64,000 bases of DNA from Tetracladium setigerum (Eukaryota > Ascomycota > Leotiomycetes > Helotiales): contig PZJY01000013.1 in NCBI GenBank assembly GCA_031472005.1, positions 1,178,001 to 1,242,000 of the forward strand, in the 5' to 3' direction. This document shows positions 34,541-45,720 of the stretch, piece after piece. Below the pieces are notes generated by a model. The model did not search any database. It was not told the origin of the DNA and saw nothing but the letters and a program-made list of their open reading frames with translations. Both the position numbers and the translations under genes were made by a program. Position 1 is the stretch's first letter. Every line of letters starts with the position of its first letter.

Positions 34541-36118
34541 TCATGCAAAGAGATGCATGCCTTTATTCCCACCCTTTCCTCGACCCCTCCCCTTTCCACC
34601 CTGTCCCGACCAAGATATGCCCCGGCCACCGGCTCCTCCCGCAGACATGAGGATACCCTCGTCGCCCATCTGCGCCATGGCCGGCATTGTAAAACCTTCC
34701 CCGTCGCTAAAGAGTGTTCGAGAAAGACTACCAATGACAGAGTTCCACTCATCCAAAGCGCGCAGTCTGTCCGCGTCACTCTTATCTGCAATTTCGACCG
34801 TGCCGTCTTGCTGGTTGATCTTCCCGTTGACTTTCTTATCAACGATCAAGAAACCAAGGATGTCCTGCACTTCGGCAACTGAGATTTTGAGGGCTTTGCC
34901 GATGAAGGCGAGATGGAAGCGGGTGTATGGTGCGATGAGTTTGAGGACGGCCTTGGTTCGCATATTGCGGGTGACTTCGTCGATGTTTTCGGCAATGAAG
35001 GGATCCGATAGCAAGTCCTTGTTGTTGTTTAGTACCGATTCGTATTGATGGATGTCATCTCGCTGGTAGGCATCAACCAGATCAGTCATGGCTGCGATTC
35101 GAGGGTCATTCTTGTAAGGTTTGGTTTCCTGCGACTCGAAAGGATTGATGTCCGACTTCATCAACATCGTAGTCAAGACCAGGTACTTTAGGACTTGGAT
35201 ACGCTGCAGCGAACCAGCTTCATCATAGTTGCGGAAAGACTCGAAGAAGTCGCTCTGAGCATCTTTCCATTCTCCTCACTCATATGCATCTTTCCTCCAC
35301 ACTCTCGGATGATACCCATAATCTTGGGATGAGGAACAGCTGATCGAACCTTCAGAGCCCGTTCGTACAATCGCTTCAACTGCTTGTTGTTCTTTGTGTC
35401 CGCATACATCTGGATCTCCAAAGCATAAATTTCCAAAGAGTATGTTCCCTTGCTTGGATCATCTGTACCATCCGCCTTTTCGCAGGTCTTGTGCAGTTCT
35501 CGAACCTTCTTGATTACAGCTTGGTATTCCTTGCGATCGAGGTACAATTTGGCGAGCTTGATGTTGGTCTTGAGCCATAACCGCTCGTTGTTTGTGCTTT
35601 GGAAGGATTCGAGAGTATGGGAATAGAACTGCTCCATGCATTTCGCAGCGCCCTCGTCTCCAGATGCCTTCTCGATATAGTCGAGGATGTTGTTGATGGA
35701 CTTCTCCGAGTAGTTGCGGGTGACGGCGCTCTTGACATAGGTGAGGAGTTCGACGTAGTGTTCCGCAGCCTGAAAAAGTCAGAAGATTCAGATGGAGGGA
35801 AGGGCAAACATACCTTGTCATACAGACCAAGCTTGAATTCCAGCTTGATAGCTTGCTTCAGACCTTTAAATCCCCAGTCGCCCTTCTCTTGCTCAAGAGC
35901 AGGTATGCCCAGGAACTCTTCGATAGCTGCTTGCGGATCCGATGTCTTCATCTGCTTCGCATTGTAGTACTTGTTCTCGATGTCTACATTGCCATCCTCT
36001 TCCTCCTCGTCCTCTTCGTACTCAAAATCATAACTAGAACTGTTAGATCATACCAAACGGAAGCTCTATGCTGGACCTACCCCTCGTCTGAATCTTGCAT
36101 GAAATCATCGTCAGACAT
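34541..36118 (-). CDS. csnB: COP9 signalosome subunit 2, one frameshift
   Basis: Subunit of the COP9 signalosome, which removes Nedd8 from cullins and so controls SCF ubiquitin ligases. Exons are 36118-36081, 36033-35814 and 35769-34541. The acidic N-terminus (MSDDDFMQDSDEGYDFEYEED) is typical. Helical repeats follow (KTSDPQAAIEEFLGI, NIKLAKLYLDRKEYQAVIKK), then the PCI region with LMKSDINPFESQETKPYKND and the winged helix (ISVAEVQDILGFLIVDKKVNGKI). The C-terminus is Gly/Arg-rich. The frame breaks near 35268-35271: upstream ends KMHMSEEN, downstream continues DAQSDFFESFRNYDEA. One extra T (TT for T on the coding strand) restores a conserved Trp and gives 495 residues. An intron cannot explain it (only 25 nt between plausible signals). 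A sequence error is most likely, since CSN2 is highly conserved. It shares a 382-bp promoter with CWC25. Confidence 0.9.
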
Positions 36119-36500
36119 GATGGCGAGTTGTATTTAAAAATTGAAGAGGGCTATCGTTTTCAATCAGGACAATTCGATAGAAGTCCAAAGCACTTTTGTC
36201 CTTCGTTGAACTGTCAGTGATTTTATCGTTGTAGTTTGTTTGTTTGGTTGCAAGGCTGCGCCAACCTTTGTTGCCTGAGATGGTCACCGTAGCGCGGCGG
36301 GAGTTCCAGCCTTATGATTTTCTGGTCTTCACTTCATCACTTTTCCAACTTCAACAACTCATTCCCCCAAGTATATTTTTCGAGTATAATCACGCCTCGA
36401 TACGTCCTACGACAAAAATCTTCAGCATAAACATATACTTCAACTCACGGACACAGCAAATCTGCCATAAGCGCAAAAGGATCTCGCAAAAACCGCCAAA
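36119..36500. promoter_or_regulatory. Bidirectional promoter CSN2 / CWC25
   Basis: 382 bp between the divergent starts of CSN2 (36118) and CWC25 (36501). Must serve both genes; no named element identified. Confidence 0.6.
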
Positions 36501-37792
36501 ATGGGTGGCGATCTCAACTTGAAGAAATCATGGCATCCCGTGCTCATGAGCAATCAGAGGCGGGTATGGGAAGAAGAACAGAAAGCTCTCGATGAGCGCA
36601 AACGTACAGACCAGCGCATCAAGGAGCTCAAGGAGGAGCGGGCGAAGGAGGAGATTCAACAGAAACTCGAGGCAGCAGGCAGTAGGAAGAGGGTCGATCG
36701 CGTGGATTGGATGTATCAAGGTCCATCGAGTGGACAGGCTGGCACTACAGAGGAGATGGAGGGATATCTGCTTGGAAAGCGACGTATTGACGGCTTGATC
36801 AAAGGCAATGACAATAAGAAGTTGGAGAAGCAGGCCGCGGAGGATAGTTTTATGGCCTTGCAAAACGCCAATACACTACGAGACACGACTGCGAAGGTTA
36901 GGGAGGATCCGATGTTGGCGATGAAGAAGCAGGAACAGGCTGTCTACGAGGCTATGATGAACGATCCGATCAAGAGACGAATGCTACTGGCGAAGGCTGG
37001 CCAAGGGGATGAGAAGAAAGAGAAGAAGGAAAAGAAGCATAGGAGACATCATCATAGGCATCGAGATGACCGAGATGGCTCAGATGATGAGCGCAGACAC
37101 AAACGTCGCAGAAGAGATGACGAGGACAGAGATCACAGGAGTCGAAGGTCTGAGCATCGGAGACGGTCAGATTCGAAGTCAAGGTCTCGCTCACCCGCTC
37201 CCAAGAGGCGAGACGATTACGAACAACCGCGGAGGAGATCTGCATCACCAGCGGAGCGAGGAAGGGGAAGATCAGACCGTGACAGAGAGCACGAGCGTAG
37301 ACGAAGGAGGAATTCTTCGTCTGTGGACTCAAGATCCCCTCGCCGGAACGTCGTCACAGATCACCAGATAGACGGAAGTCGTATCCAGCTCGAGATGATC
37401 GCAAAGATGATCGAGACTATCGAAACGGCCGCAATAACAACGATCGCTTTGATAACCGACGAAATGGAAATAATTTTGAGCGCCGACCACCCCCTTCTTC
37501 AGCATCCAATGGCCCATCAGCCGAAGAAAGGGAAGCAGAACGTCAGAAGAAGTTAGCAGCCATGCAAGAAGATGCTTCAGCTCTGGATATCGACCGAGAG
37601 AAGCGTCTAGCAGCGATTGCGGAACGCGAGGCAGCAGATAGGGAGGCGGATGACAAGAAGAGAGCGAGCTCTTCGAAGTATGGTGATAAGGGTGATTTCG
37701 TGCATGGATTGAATAGGAGGGCGGGAGAGATGGCGCTGGGTGATAGGATTGGAAGGGGGAGACAGAATTATGTTAAGGATGAGGAGTCATGA
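36501..37792 (+). CDS. cwc25: Pre-mRNA-splicing factor Cwc25, one frameshift
   Basis: Spliceosome factor acting at the first catalytic step of splicing. The N-terminus has the Cir_N-type motif (LKKSWHPVLMSNQRRVWEEE) and a coiled, charged helix, then the Cwc25 core (RVDWMYQGPSSG...EGYLLGKRRIDGL) around residues 75-100. A long Arg/Ser/Asp/His-rich tail follows (RHHHRHRDDRDG, SRSRSPAPKRRDD). The single frame breaks at the C4 run 37336-37339: with a fifth C the text continues SPSPERRHRSPDRRKSYP and runs through KKLAAMQEDASALD to the stop at 37790-37792, giving 430 residues. Without it the predicted protein ends in an unrelated tail and the true C-terminus (from 37562) appears as a separate ORF. 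The start follows immediately after AAA at 36498-36500. Confidence 0.9.
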
Positions 37793-38344
37793 GTGATGAA
37801 CGTCATGGTCCTTTGCGACTTGCGGGTTTCCCCGCTTTTTCGTTGAGAATATAGATAGTTCTCATCGAATAGCTTTCCATTGCGGACTTGTCTGATTTGA
37901 TTTCCGTGACCACCGTGACAGCCTCCACGCACCAATAATTCCGACTTATGATTTACTCTCATGCAACACGTCGAAATGAGAAACATCTCGTCGCAGAAGT
38001 CCCCAATAACACAAAATTTAATGTTGACGTTTTAATTTTGACTCAACTATAGACATTACGTATTTCCGAATCTCAAAATAGATAAAAGAGCGACAATGTT
38101 GTGCCACCTTGCATATCCAACTCCCCATTACCCCAGCCAACACAGATGTTCATTTACAATTCCCTTTCCCATCCACATTTCGTTCATGATTTCCCCCGAC
38201 CCACCCAATGCCGAATAGCAAGCACGAAACTCCCGACCATGTATAAATGGAATTTCAGGAGGAACCGATCCAATGCACTCTAGACCCAAAATGAAAGCTC
38301 CCATCCCCCATCCCCCCACAAGTGCTTTGTAAAGGCCGAGTAGT
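37793..38344. other. Convergent intergenic region
   Basis: 552 bp between the 3' ends of CWC25 and the SUR7-family gene. Nothing beyond expected 3' UTRs is visible. Confidence 0.6.
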
Positions 38345-39293
38345 TTAAGCGTACTCATCCTTGACACGACGTTGACTATCATTATCAATGAAAGATCCAC
38401 GCTTCGATCTCGTGCTCTTATTGCGACGGAAGAATCCTCCCCTTCTGGTGCTTCGAGTCTTGACTTTATCGGTGCTAGTAGCGCGAGATCCAAGGAAGAG
38501 GAAGATCATTGCGAGGAACATGGCAGCCCAGGCGCCCCATGTGAAGCCAAATGCATATTGACCAATGCTCGCGTTTAGTCCAGCATTTCGGAATTCGTTT
38601 CGGGCTTTGACGAATGTTGCACTGGGCTTGGTTAGTGGTCTGATTTGGATCGAAAGAGAGGATATGTGACTAACGTCATCAAGGAAGCAGCGACTGTGAA
38701 CCAGAAGAGAGCAAATGCTGTGATGACTCCCGAGAAGGCGGAGGCAAGACGAGAGCATGGTGCGAGGATAGACATGAAGAATCCGAGGACGTTGAAGACG
38801 AGAGCGAGGAGATAGGTGACCCAGCCGAATCTCCACATGTAATAATAGAACTTGTTAGTCGTTCCTCCTCCGAAAGAACTGCGCTTCAGTCAGCAATTGT
38901 CGGTCATAGGCGTCTAGGAACATACCCAGTCAATCCCGAGGGCACTCCCTCATTTCCTCCCCTCCATGCGTATCCAAATGGCAAGGCGGGTACGGGCGCG
39001 CCGCAGTTCTGGTTTCCCTCTCCGCAGATATAGAAGTATGTCCATTGCGACACAGGACGTTCTGTGCCGGGGAAGCTCGAGGTATCGGCGCGTAGGAAGT
39101 ATGTGCTCTTTAGAGGAGTTGTGCCCTTCACTCCGGACAACACAACGAAAAACATCAGCACAATCGAGCCAGCAATTAGCACTTGGGACGCAATGCCCAT
39201 TCCGCCACCTGTGAATTTTATTAGTATCATGATCGCTGATGGGGGTGTCATGTTGAGGGAAGTTGTGGGGTACTCACGTAATCCTGCTACCAT
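38345..39293 (-). CDS. SUR7/PalI-family four-helix membrane protein
   Basis: Plasma-membrane protein of the SUR7 (eisosome/MCC) family. Exons 39293-39278, 39208-38926, 38878-38675 and 38621-38345 join to 259 residues; the first exon is only 16 bp. Four membrane helices: QVLIAGSIVLMFFVVLSGV near the N-terminus, then after the extracellular loop VTYLLALVFNVLGFFMSIL, VITAFALFWFTVAASLMT and FTWGAWAAMFLAMIFLFLG. The loop between helices 1 and 2 has two Cys (FYICGEGNQNCGAP) and an aromatic patch, as in the family. The C-terminal 50 residues are basic and cytosolic. Family members shape static membrane domains and affect cell-wall integrity; the exact role here is inferred. The tiny first exon is supported by clean GTGAGT and CACAG signals. 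Confidence 0.85.
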
Positions 39294-39439
39294 TCTGGAG
39301 TTGTCGGATTATTTAATTGAACAGGTGAATGAATTCCAAAGACTGGCTGAGGTATGCGCGTTAGTAATTGTTCATCGGAATACATATGGCACATCTAAAC
39401 CCAAGATCCCGATTCGAGGAAACAAAGGAGGTTTGGAGA

Positions 39440-39454
39440 GGGGGGGGGGGGGGG
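39440..39454. repeat. G15 homopolymer
   Basis: Fifteen consecutive G on the plus strand, about 150 bp upstream of the SUR7-family start codon. Could form a G-quadruplex-like or slippage-prone site; its true length is doubtful given the homopolymer errors elsewhere in this window. Confidence 0.95.
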
Positions 39455-40177
39455 TGCCAAACGAACTGTTGTTTGCATACCTGAGAGCGGCTGTTTTGAA
39501 ACGAGGAATCTGAAGCTGCGTTCGGTCAGTCGACACAGCGACCGAGGGCTATCCGCGTATATGATTATGATTATTAGTATCGAAGATTGGTGATGAGGTA
39601 TTGGGGAGAGCTGGCGATAGGTTGGCGAGATGTTGTGTATCATGAGATGTGAGGTTATAACGAGTGAGTGCCCTGGTCATCGAGTAAAGAAATCGTTAGG
39701 TCGTGAATGTGCCGAGGACAATGACGTGTTAGCGGACAGGGTTCTGGCTGGTAGTTGAGTCTTGGCATAAGATCTTTAATCTCAGGTGCTCAACCTCCTC
39801 GTGCACCTCTCTTTCTTCCTCCCACTTCACCGTGCCGGCAAACTGGTTCGATACACAACTCTTCACGAACGATGCAAGGCATCATCAAATCCCGTATCTA
39901 TGTATCCTGCGAAATATTTATTGATATCCGTTTCCCTTCTCATCCTTCCCACGTCCCATCACAACGCTCGGGCAGCTAACAAACAAAGTGGGATTAGGTT
40001 TGGATTACTACTTCCGAGTTCATTCCGGTGGACGACCCCAAGACTACTGTGAATTAGTTCTTGGCTCGTCGTGTGTTGTACATGAACGTGTCGCCATTTA
40101 TACGTCATCAGATCGCGCGGATTTCTCTTGTGGCTTGTAAAGTTACAAGGACATTACTCTACAGTTCCATTATTCAC

Positions 40178-40270
40178 CCAGTGCGTGTCAAAATTCAAGA
40201 AGGTCGCTCCCACTAAATTTTGGTGTTCTCACTTACAACCCGACCTTTCATGAATTCTGACACCCACTGG
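40178..40270. repeat. Imperfect inverted repeat (possible MITE or hairpin)
   Basis: Left arm 40178-40206 (starting CCAGTGCGTGTCAAAATTC) pairs with right arm 40241-40270 (ending GAATTCTGACACCCACTGG), with about 3 mismatches and one 1-bp gap over about 29 bp. The 34-bp loop contains a second short palindrome (CACTAAATTTTGGTG). The termini CAGTG...CACTG resemble short hAT-type ends, but I see no target-site duplication. Confidence 0.7.
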
Positions 40271-41095
40271 TAGTTTAGTGATTATCTTCACGCCAAGTCA
40301 GGCGCTTATGGATTACAGCAATCTTTCACTCTGCACACTCAGGCTTCATGAGGTGAGAAAAAGGTAACGAGAGAGTGTGTGAGAACTCAACGTGGAGAAG
40401 GTCAGGGCGACCAGGTCCAAGCCCTTTATTACCGAGGGAGAATGCTCCTCGACTCCTCTGCCTTGTGATTTATCTATTTATTTATTATTTTACAAGTCCT
40501 CTCAGCGATTTTCTTGGAACCAAAAAATCGAGATGGTGGGGGTTTGGAGTCCTTTCAAGTACTCGCCAAGGCGGTGGGGATGATAGATACTATTTCTGAG
40601 CTTAAAACTCGAGAATTCAAGCGGTCATGGATTTGCTTCGAGCCAAACAAGAATTTCCTATTTTTTTTATCCATCTTCGAAGTTGGAGCTCAGGATATCT
40701 CGACTTACATTGTGAACTTGAGCTTCATCTCGAACACTACCAATCTTGAGCTTCACTTTGGCTAAGTCTTTGGTTATCACATTCGACGAGTAGCACTTAC
40801 CTTGCCTACCATAACAACCTGAAATGGATGTTCTTCTTCGCTTTAAGGGCTCGCAGATGGCCACCTGTCAATTGATAGGGTCTCACTCACTCACTCCATC
40901 ATGCAACAAACACCACCTAATCCTATTTTACTTTCACTTCTCGAGATATCTACTCAAACTTTGGCAACCCATCCCTATTGCGTGAGGATACACTTTGCTA
41001 TGCATTGAACTCCGCATCCCTCGGTCTTCTTGGCGATGTTGAGAAGTTGACTCTAAGCTTCGGGACATACAAGTGCGAGCTGCTCTTGTGGCCTC

Positions 41096-42939
41096 ATGAA
41101 GTTTGGATACAGATCTGCGATGGCATCTGAAGGTGGAGAATCTCCATGGTACCAAAATAATGGAATTAGGGGTGTCACACACCGAGATTCATCTCCCTTA
41201 CACTCCATTGGAATACAGACGCCTTCTACAAGACAAGGATTCCAAGCGAAGCAATATCTCTCTCCGCCTACTGATACTCAAGAATTGGCTTGGCTCGGCC
41301 CCAGCATACCAGGAGCGAGCCCTATCTCTACTCCTCGCATCAACCAAACAAATAAACGCCAACCAGTTGAAGATGACATTGACAAATGGTATTCGACTCC
41401 CAAACATTGGCTCCTTGGTAACTCTAACAAGAAACAAAGTGGCAGCTTCAACATTTCGAACTTGGCGAATTCTCCATTGTCAGGAAGCCAAAAGAGGAAG
41501 AATCCATCTACAGAAGATGGTTTGGAAGCCCTTGGCGGAACACATGGTTACAAAAGACTCAAATTTGATCATGAGAGGGAGAGTACCGATGAAGATTCTG
41601 ATCATGATCAAATATTGCCAGAAACAAAGTTGAAGGAAGGATCTGTACCTTTCTTTTCAGCCTTGTTCTCAGCAGGAAAGAAATTTTCCGATCCACGTCA
41701 CTCTCACACCGTTTCTTCAGTCTCCAAGTCTATTGACAAGAATAGCTTCTCAAAAGCTTCTTATGAAGTCTTCCTTGATCAAGCACCAGCTCTGCGTACC
41801 GGCAACAGCCAGCAAATTACACAACAAGATGTCCTCCGAAGCCAGCCAGCTATTTACCCACGCCGCCTCGCGCATCGCAAAGAACAAGTTGAAGAATCAG
41901 ATCCTTCCTCGCACTTTGATCTAAGCCATAGTACGTATTTCTTGGTGCTTCATGTTATCTGTTATCCTGTACCCTCGGAGCAAATCACTCAGCAGGGTAG
42001 CTAATTTGAATAGTAGATGAATCATATTCACCAAAATTATCCCATTCAACGCCAGCCCCCACGCCCTCGCCTATTCTTCGAAGTAGATTATGGCCAGACT
42101 CCTCGCCTCCTCGCCGAAAAAGATCATCGTCGGCCAATTCTACCTCATCCTCCACACACTCGACACACTCTGAGCGTCCCATACAACCATCTCCAAAGCC
42201 AGCCTCATTCAATAGGCTGTCCTGCGGATTATTGCAGCTCTCCTCGCCTCCCCACCGAAATAGATCATCGTCGTTCAGTTCCACCTCATCCTCAAAATCC
42301 TCCCCAGGCTCAACAGACTCTAAGAGTCCCACACAACCACCTCCAAAATCAGCCCCATTCAACAAGCTATCCTGCCTGGAACGCAAACGCATTGTTGCCT
42401 CCTCCAGTCGGCCGACCGCATTGACGGCTTCTATGAAAGCCTGGGTCGACCAAACCGAACTCTCCCTCAACTCATATCGCACTTGGTCAGAATGCTGGTT
42501 CCACCCCCACCCCCCGTCGCCTCGCCGTAACATCAAATCTGGTACCCTCCATGGCCGTGGAGACATCTCGCGAAATTTTTTCTGGACAGATGTGCACGGT
42601 AAAAACACTTGCATGCTTAATTACGGCATCTGCGTCAAACTCATCAACGGTTCAATGACTAAACAGCAAATCGATGGCTGGGTTCAACACAAATGGCATC
42701 TCAGCCATCTATGTGGAAACTGGAGCTGTGTGAATCCGAAACATGCAACCGTAGAGTCGGGACCAATCAATAGTGGACGGAATGGCTGCTTTGCGCATCG
42801 AGCTGGATGTGATCACGTTCCGCAGTGTATGAAGGAATTGAAAGTCGTGCTTGGCGTCGATGGGAAGGTAGTCCCTGAGGAAGAGAGCATTGGTAGTTGC
42901 TCTGATCGTTCTAATAATAAGTATGACGAGAGTGATTGA
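41096..42939 (+). CDS. Nuclear I-PpoI-like His-Cys-box (zinc-loop) endonuclease-domain protein
   Basis: Exons 41096-41930 and 42014-42939 (83-bp intron, GTACGT..ATAG) encode 586 residues. Residues 1 to about 430 are Ser/Pro-rich, probably disordered, with a basic patch (KRKNP, YKRLKF). The C-terminal third carries the zinc-binding loop of His-Cys-box homing endonucleases. Aligned by eye with I-PpoI, every key position is present at identical spacing: catalytic His (H510), first zinc ligands C512, C517 and H522, metal-binding Asn N531, second zinc ligands C537, C544, H546 and C550. I-PpoI is a 163-residue intron-encoded rDNA nuclease, whereas here the domain sits on a large, spliceosomally spliced nuclear gene and not in a self-splicing intron. 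Whether it cuts DNA is unknown; the domain call is strong, function is inference. Contains an internal 141-bp tandem duplication. Confidence 0.8.
42100..42384 (+). repeat. Tandem 47-codon duplication inside the His-Cys-box gene
   Basis: Two in-frame units start at 42100 and 42241 (period 141 bp). Both encode SSPP(R/H)R(K/N)RSSS, then a Ser/Thr-rich stretch, Q(P)PSPK-like and AxFN(R/K)LSC. Similarity is clear but imperfect, so the duplication is not recent. Confidence 0.75.
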
Positions 42940-43506
42940 GAGGGTTGTGCCTGGTTCGAATCGGGCAGAGGGAGGATGGGAGGGTTGATTGGGTGGAATG
43001 AGATGTTGGAGAGGATCAACAACGGGCTATGGACGTGGAGGAGAATGAGTGGGACGACCATTCATTCTATGATGATGAAGACAGCTTCAACTATCCTGCT
43101 GTTTCTGGAGGTGAGTTCGAAGCAGAAAGTGCAGGAGGCGAGGTAAATTCTGATGCCGGACGCAACTTCCCCATGTTTCCTTGCACATTTCTCCATCAAT
43201 ATCCGCCGCATTTCCCTTTCTCATACCTTACCTATATTAGATATTTACAGCGTGCATTTTAGTCATTCAAATCTAATGCGATGTTTTCCAACAACAATTG
43301 GCGTGAAATGCGATTGATCGTGGGACGTTGAATTATCTTCGAGCCAGTCGGGTTGCCACCGCACGCCTCCCATGTCACAACCTGGTTTGGGTGCAGCCTG
43401 TTTCAACGACACCTCCGTCGCTTCCCTTTCTCTTTTCCTTTTCCTTTTTGTATTTTCAAGAGAAATAATTTCCTTCAGCATAGAGACTAAAATATCGAGC
43501 TACTCA

Positions 43507-44061
43507 ATGATGTCACTTTTTGGAGGAGATTACCGTCGGGCTAATTCATACACCTCTGCCTCTTTCAAGTCGTTGTCCTCGGAATGGTGTGATAAGCTCT
43601 CGGCGATGGCGTCCTCTATTTTGAGCAGGACAAATTTCTACAACTCTTTCGATCCATCTTCGCTTTCATTTGTGGAGCTTTCATAGTTCTCATCATCATC
43701 ACAGAACCCCGTCTTCACCGTTGTCAGCGGATTCGTCTTCCCAAACATGCATTCCTCCAGTTCTTATTCCGAGTTCTCAGCGCGAAATGCTGCCTCGATG
43801 GTCTCACCCACCAATAATACTCTTATAACTCTTTGTGGTCGGCCATTATTCGATCTAGCATCCTCGGCATTGGGACATCGATTGTCTCCAGGGGCTGATT
43901 CATATCCCAATTCCTCGATTCCACGACGTCATCCATCAAGATCTTCTTTGAAACGCTATACAAATCAATATAAAACAGCAATTGCATCTTCAGAAATCTA
44001 TGATCCACTTATAAATTTTGCATTAATTCACCTCGGATCGAGGAACCGTGCAACGGCATGA
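43507..44061 (+). pseudogene. Ser-rich ORF interrupted by one in-frame TAG
   Basis: From ATG 43507 (or 43510) the frame runs to a TAG at 43684-43686, then stays open in the same frame to 44061, 184 codons in all. Composition (Ser/Tyr-rich, SEWCDKLSAMASSIL, YSEFSARNAASM) looks protein-like on both sides of the stop. No domain recognised. Either a degenerate gene or chance. Confidence 0.3.
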
Positions 44062-44579
44062 GGAGTCACAACTGCAATTGGGGAGGAGTGAAATGTCAAT
44101 CTGAACCACACGCGTCAGCACGAAATAAAGAGAAATCCACCTTACTCATGGGCAAGACTCAAGGTACTTATGTACAACTTCCAGATGACCTTCAAACAGG
44201 CGAGTCAGCAGTGTTCGTCCGTCATAGCCTGGTATCACGTGCACCCCATAGTCCGGATGGTTATGAAAATCATCACGAAGGAGCCACCCATATCCACCAA
44301 ATCCACAATGACCCGTCCGGGGAAATCAAAGCACAGTTGACAATGTCTCCACCCCAGTTTTTCGATCAACATTGGGCAGGCTTGTTTGTCTATATGTGTA
44401 AACAGATATAGATATCTTTCATATGTTTATATGTGGCCACAACACCCACTTCACCAGGTCAAAACATCACTACGGCTTTGAACGAAGATCACCGATACTC
44501 TGTCCGCTGGAAGATCTCGATCAATGCCTTAAGTTTGCTTGGTGCGACCAACACGTGCGTGGAAGCAATTGTTAGTAGA

Positions 44580-45720
44580 CTACTGGGGCCCTCTCTATGC
44601 TAATTCTGTGTAGGTTAGGTATAACCAAGACCTCGGGAATACTGACCATGATGATCTTAACTGGCCTCAGACTGGTCACCAAGTTCAGCAGCGACACACA
44701 ATCGGTTTCCAGACTCTCTGCGGTATCTCGATCCAATATTGTGATGCCCAAACTCGTACAGCAGAACAATTGCTCGGTTCGCGTAGCATTAAAGGGAGGT
44801 AGATTCTTTGCACGAAGGTTGTTCGAGTATCGATGGTGTTTGGGGCAGTGATATTCACAGCAATTCCATGTTTGCGCATGTGCCAACGAAGAGGTCTGTG
44901 TAATATTATATTTGGCCTGCTGATAGAGACTACCGAGACTACGCGAGGGTGCCAGGATTGCCATGTGGTTGTGGAACAGGCCCAGAAATCCAGATGGGAG
45001 TGGTTCGTTGCTTTACACCACTTGAAACATCCCCAACAAGGCCCAAACTCGAAGGCATATTCCATCCCGCAGCACCACCCCACGCTATCCCGCTCCCGCT
45101 GGTCTGGTCCGGGTAGGTTGAACCCTGCTTCTCACTCTTCCTCCACGCCTCAAACTCGACCTCGCAACGCGAACTTGAGCAGGACATGAATCAGCCAAGT
45201 TGTCGCATTCACCGATCAGGCTGGTTGAAGTACTCGATGCCTCCGTTGGCGCACATTGTGTTTTGGCATGCTAGCGTCCGAACTGTTTTTTACTTTGCTT
45301 GGCCTGTCTCAGACACAGAACGTTGCGCGCAACGTGCCCGCACAGCCATAAACATTTTCGGGCATTATCATTTCTTGAACAGGCAATGTGTCTTGGGACC
45401 GTCATACTTCTCCTCAACTTATGGAAATTTTCTATCTCGCTCCTTGCTTCAGCGTTCTCTGTTTTTATTGAATATCTTTCGTAGGACGTTACCTTTTGTT
45501 TGTACGAGTTGCAAAGGAGATCTCTCCAGTTTCTAATTTTGGGAAGGGGTAAACTGGAAAAGTACGGAGTAAACATCCAACATTTACTTCCAACCCATAC
45601 GAACTCTCTCTTCTCGGGAACATATCTCGTACAACCCTAATTAAACCTTGATATCCTGTCAAAGAGCACTTGCCACTTGCACCTCCAATAGCCAACAATA
45701 CACTTCTTACGCCAATGAGT
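44580..45720 (-). pseudogene. Decayed short-chain dehydrogenase/reductase
   Basis: Fragments in different minus-strand frames are in the right order for an SDR. First VRSVLLAIGGASGK near 45690 resembles the TGGASGIG cofactor loop. Then MCANGGIEYFN near 45250 resembles the NNAGI segment, and MRKHGIAVNITAPNTIDT near 44870 resembles the GIRVN-x-x-x-PG-x-x-x-T segment. No continuous frame or catalytic YxxxK can be built, so I call it a relic. Individual matches are weak; the ordered set is the support. Confidence 0.4.

Larger units (their letters stand above)
39294..41095. other. Intergenic region with a G15 run and an inverted repeat
   Basis: About 1.8 kb upstream of both the SUR7-family gene and the His-Cys-box gene, so both promoters lie here. 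It holds a 15-G homopolymer and a 93-bp imperfect palindrome, listed separately. No ORF is supported. Confidence 0.55.

Noticed and set aside
35250..35285. Possible tiny intron (GTGAGG..CTCAG, 25 nt) that would restore the CSN2 frame
   Set aside because: Too short for a fungal spliceosomal intron and would delete conserved residues; a missing base fits better.
41931..42013. Self-splicing group I intron as carrier of the His-Cys-box domain
   Set aside because: The intron is 83 bp with spliceosomal signals and the domain is in the exon, so it is not an intron-encoded homing gene.
42945..42975. B-box-like GGTTCGAATC after the His-Cys-box gene
   Set aside because: No A-box upstream and no acceptor stem; chance match.
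43029..43262. Short acidic ORF after the His-Cys-box gene, possibly an extra exon
   Set aside because: No intron joins it in frame to the upstream exon with acceptable signals.
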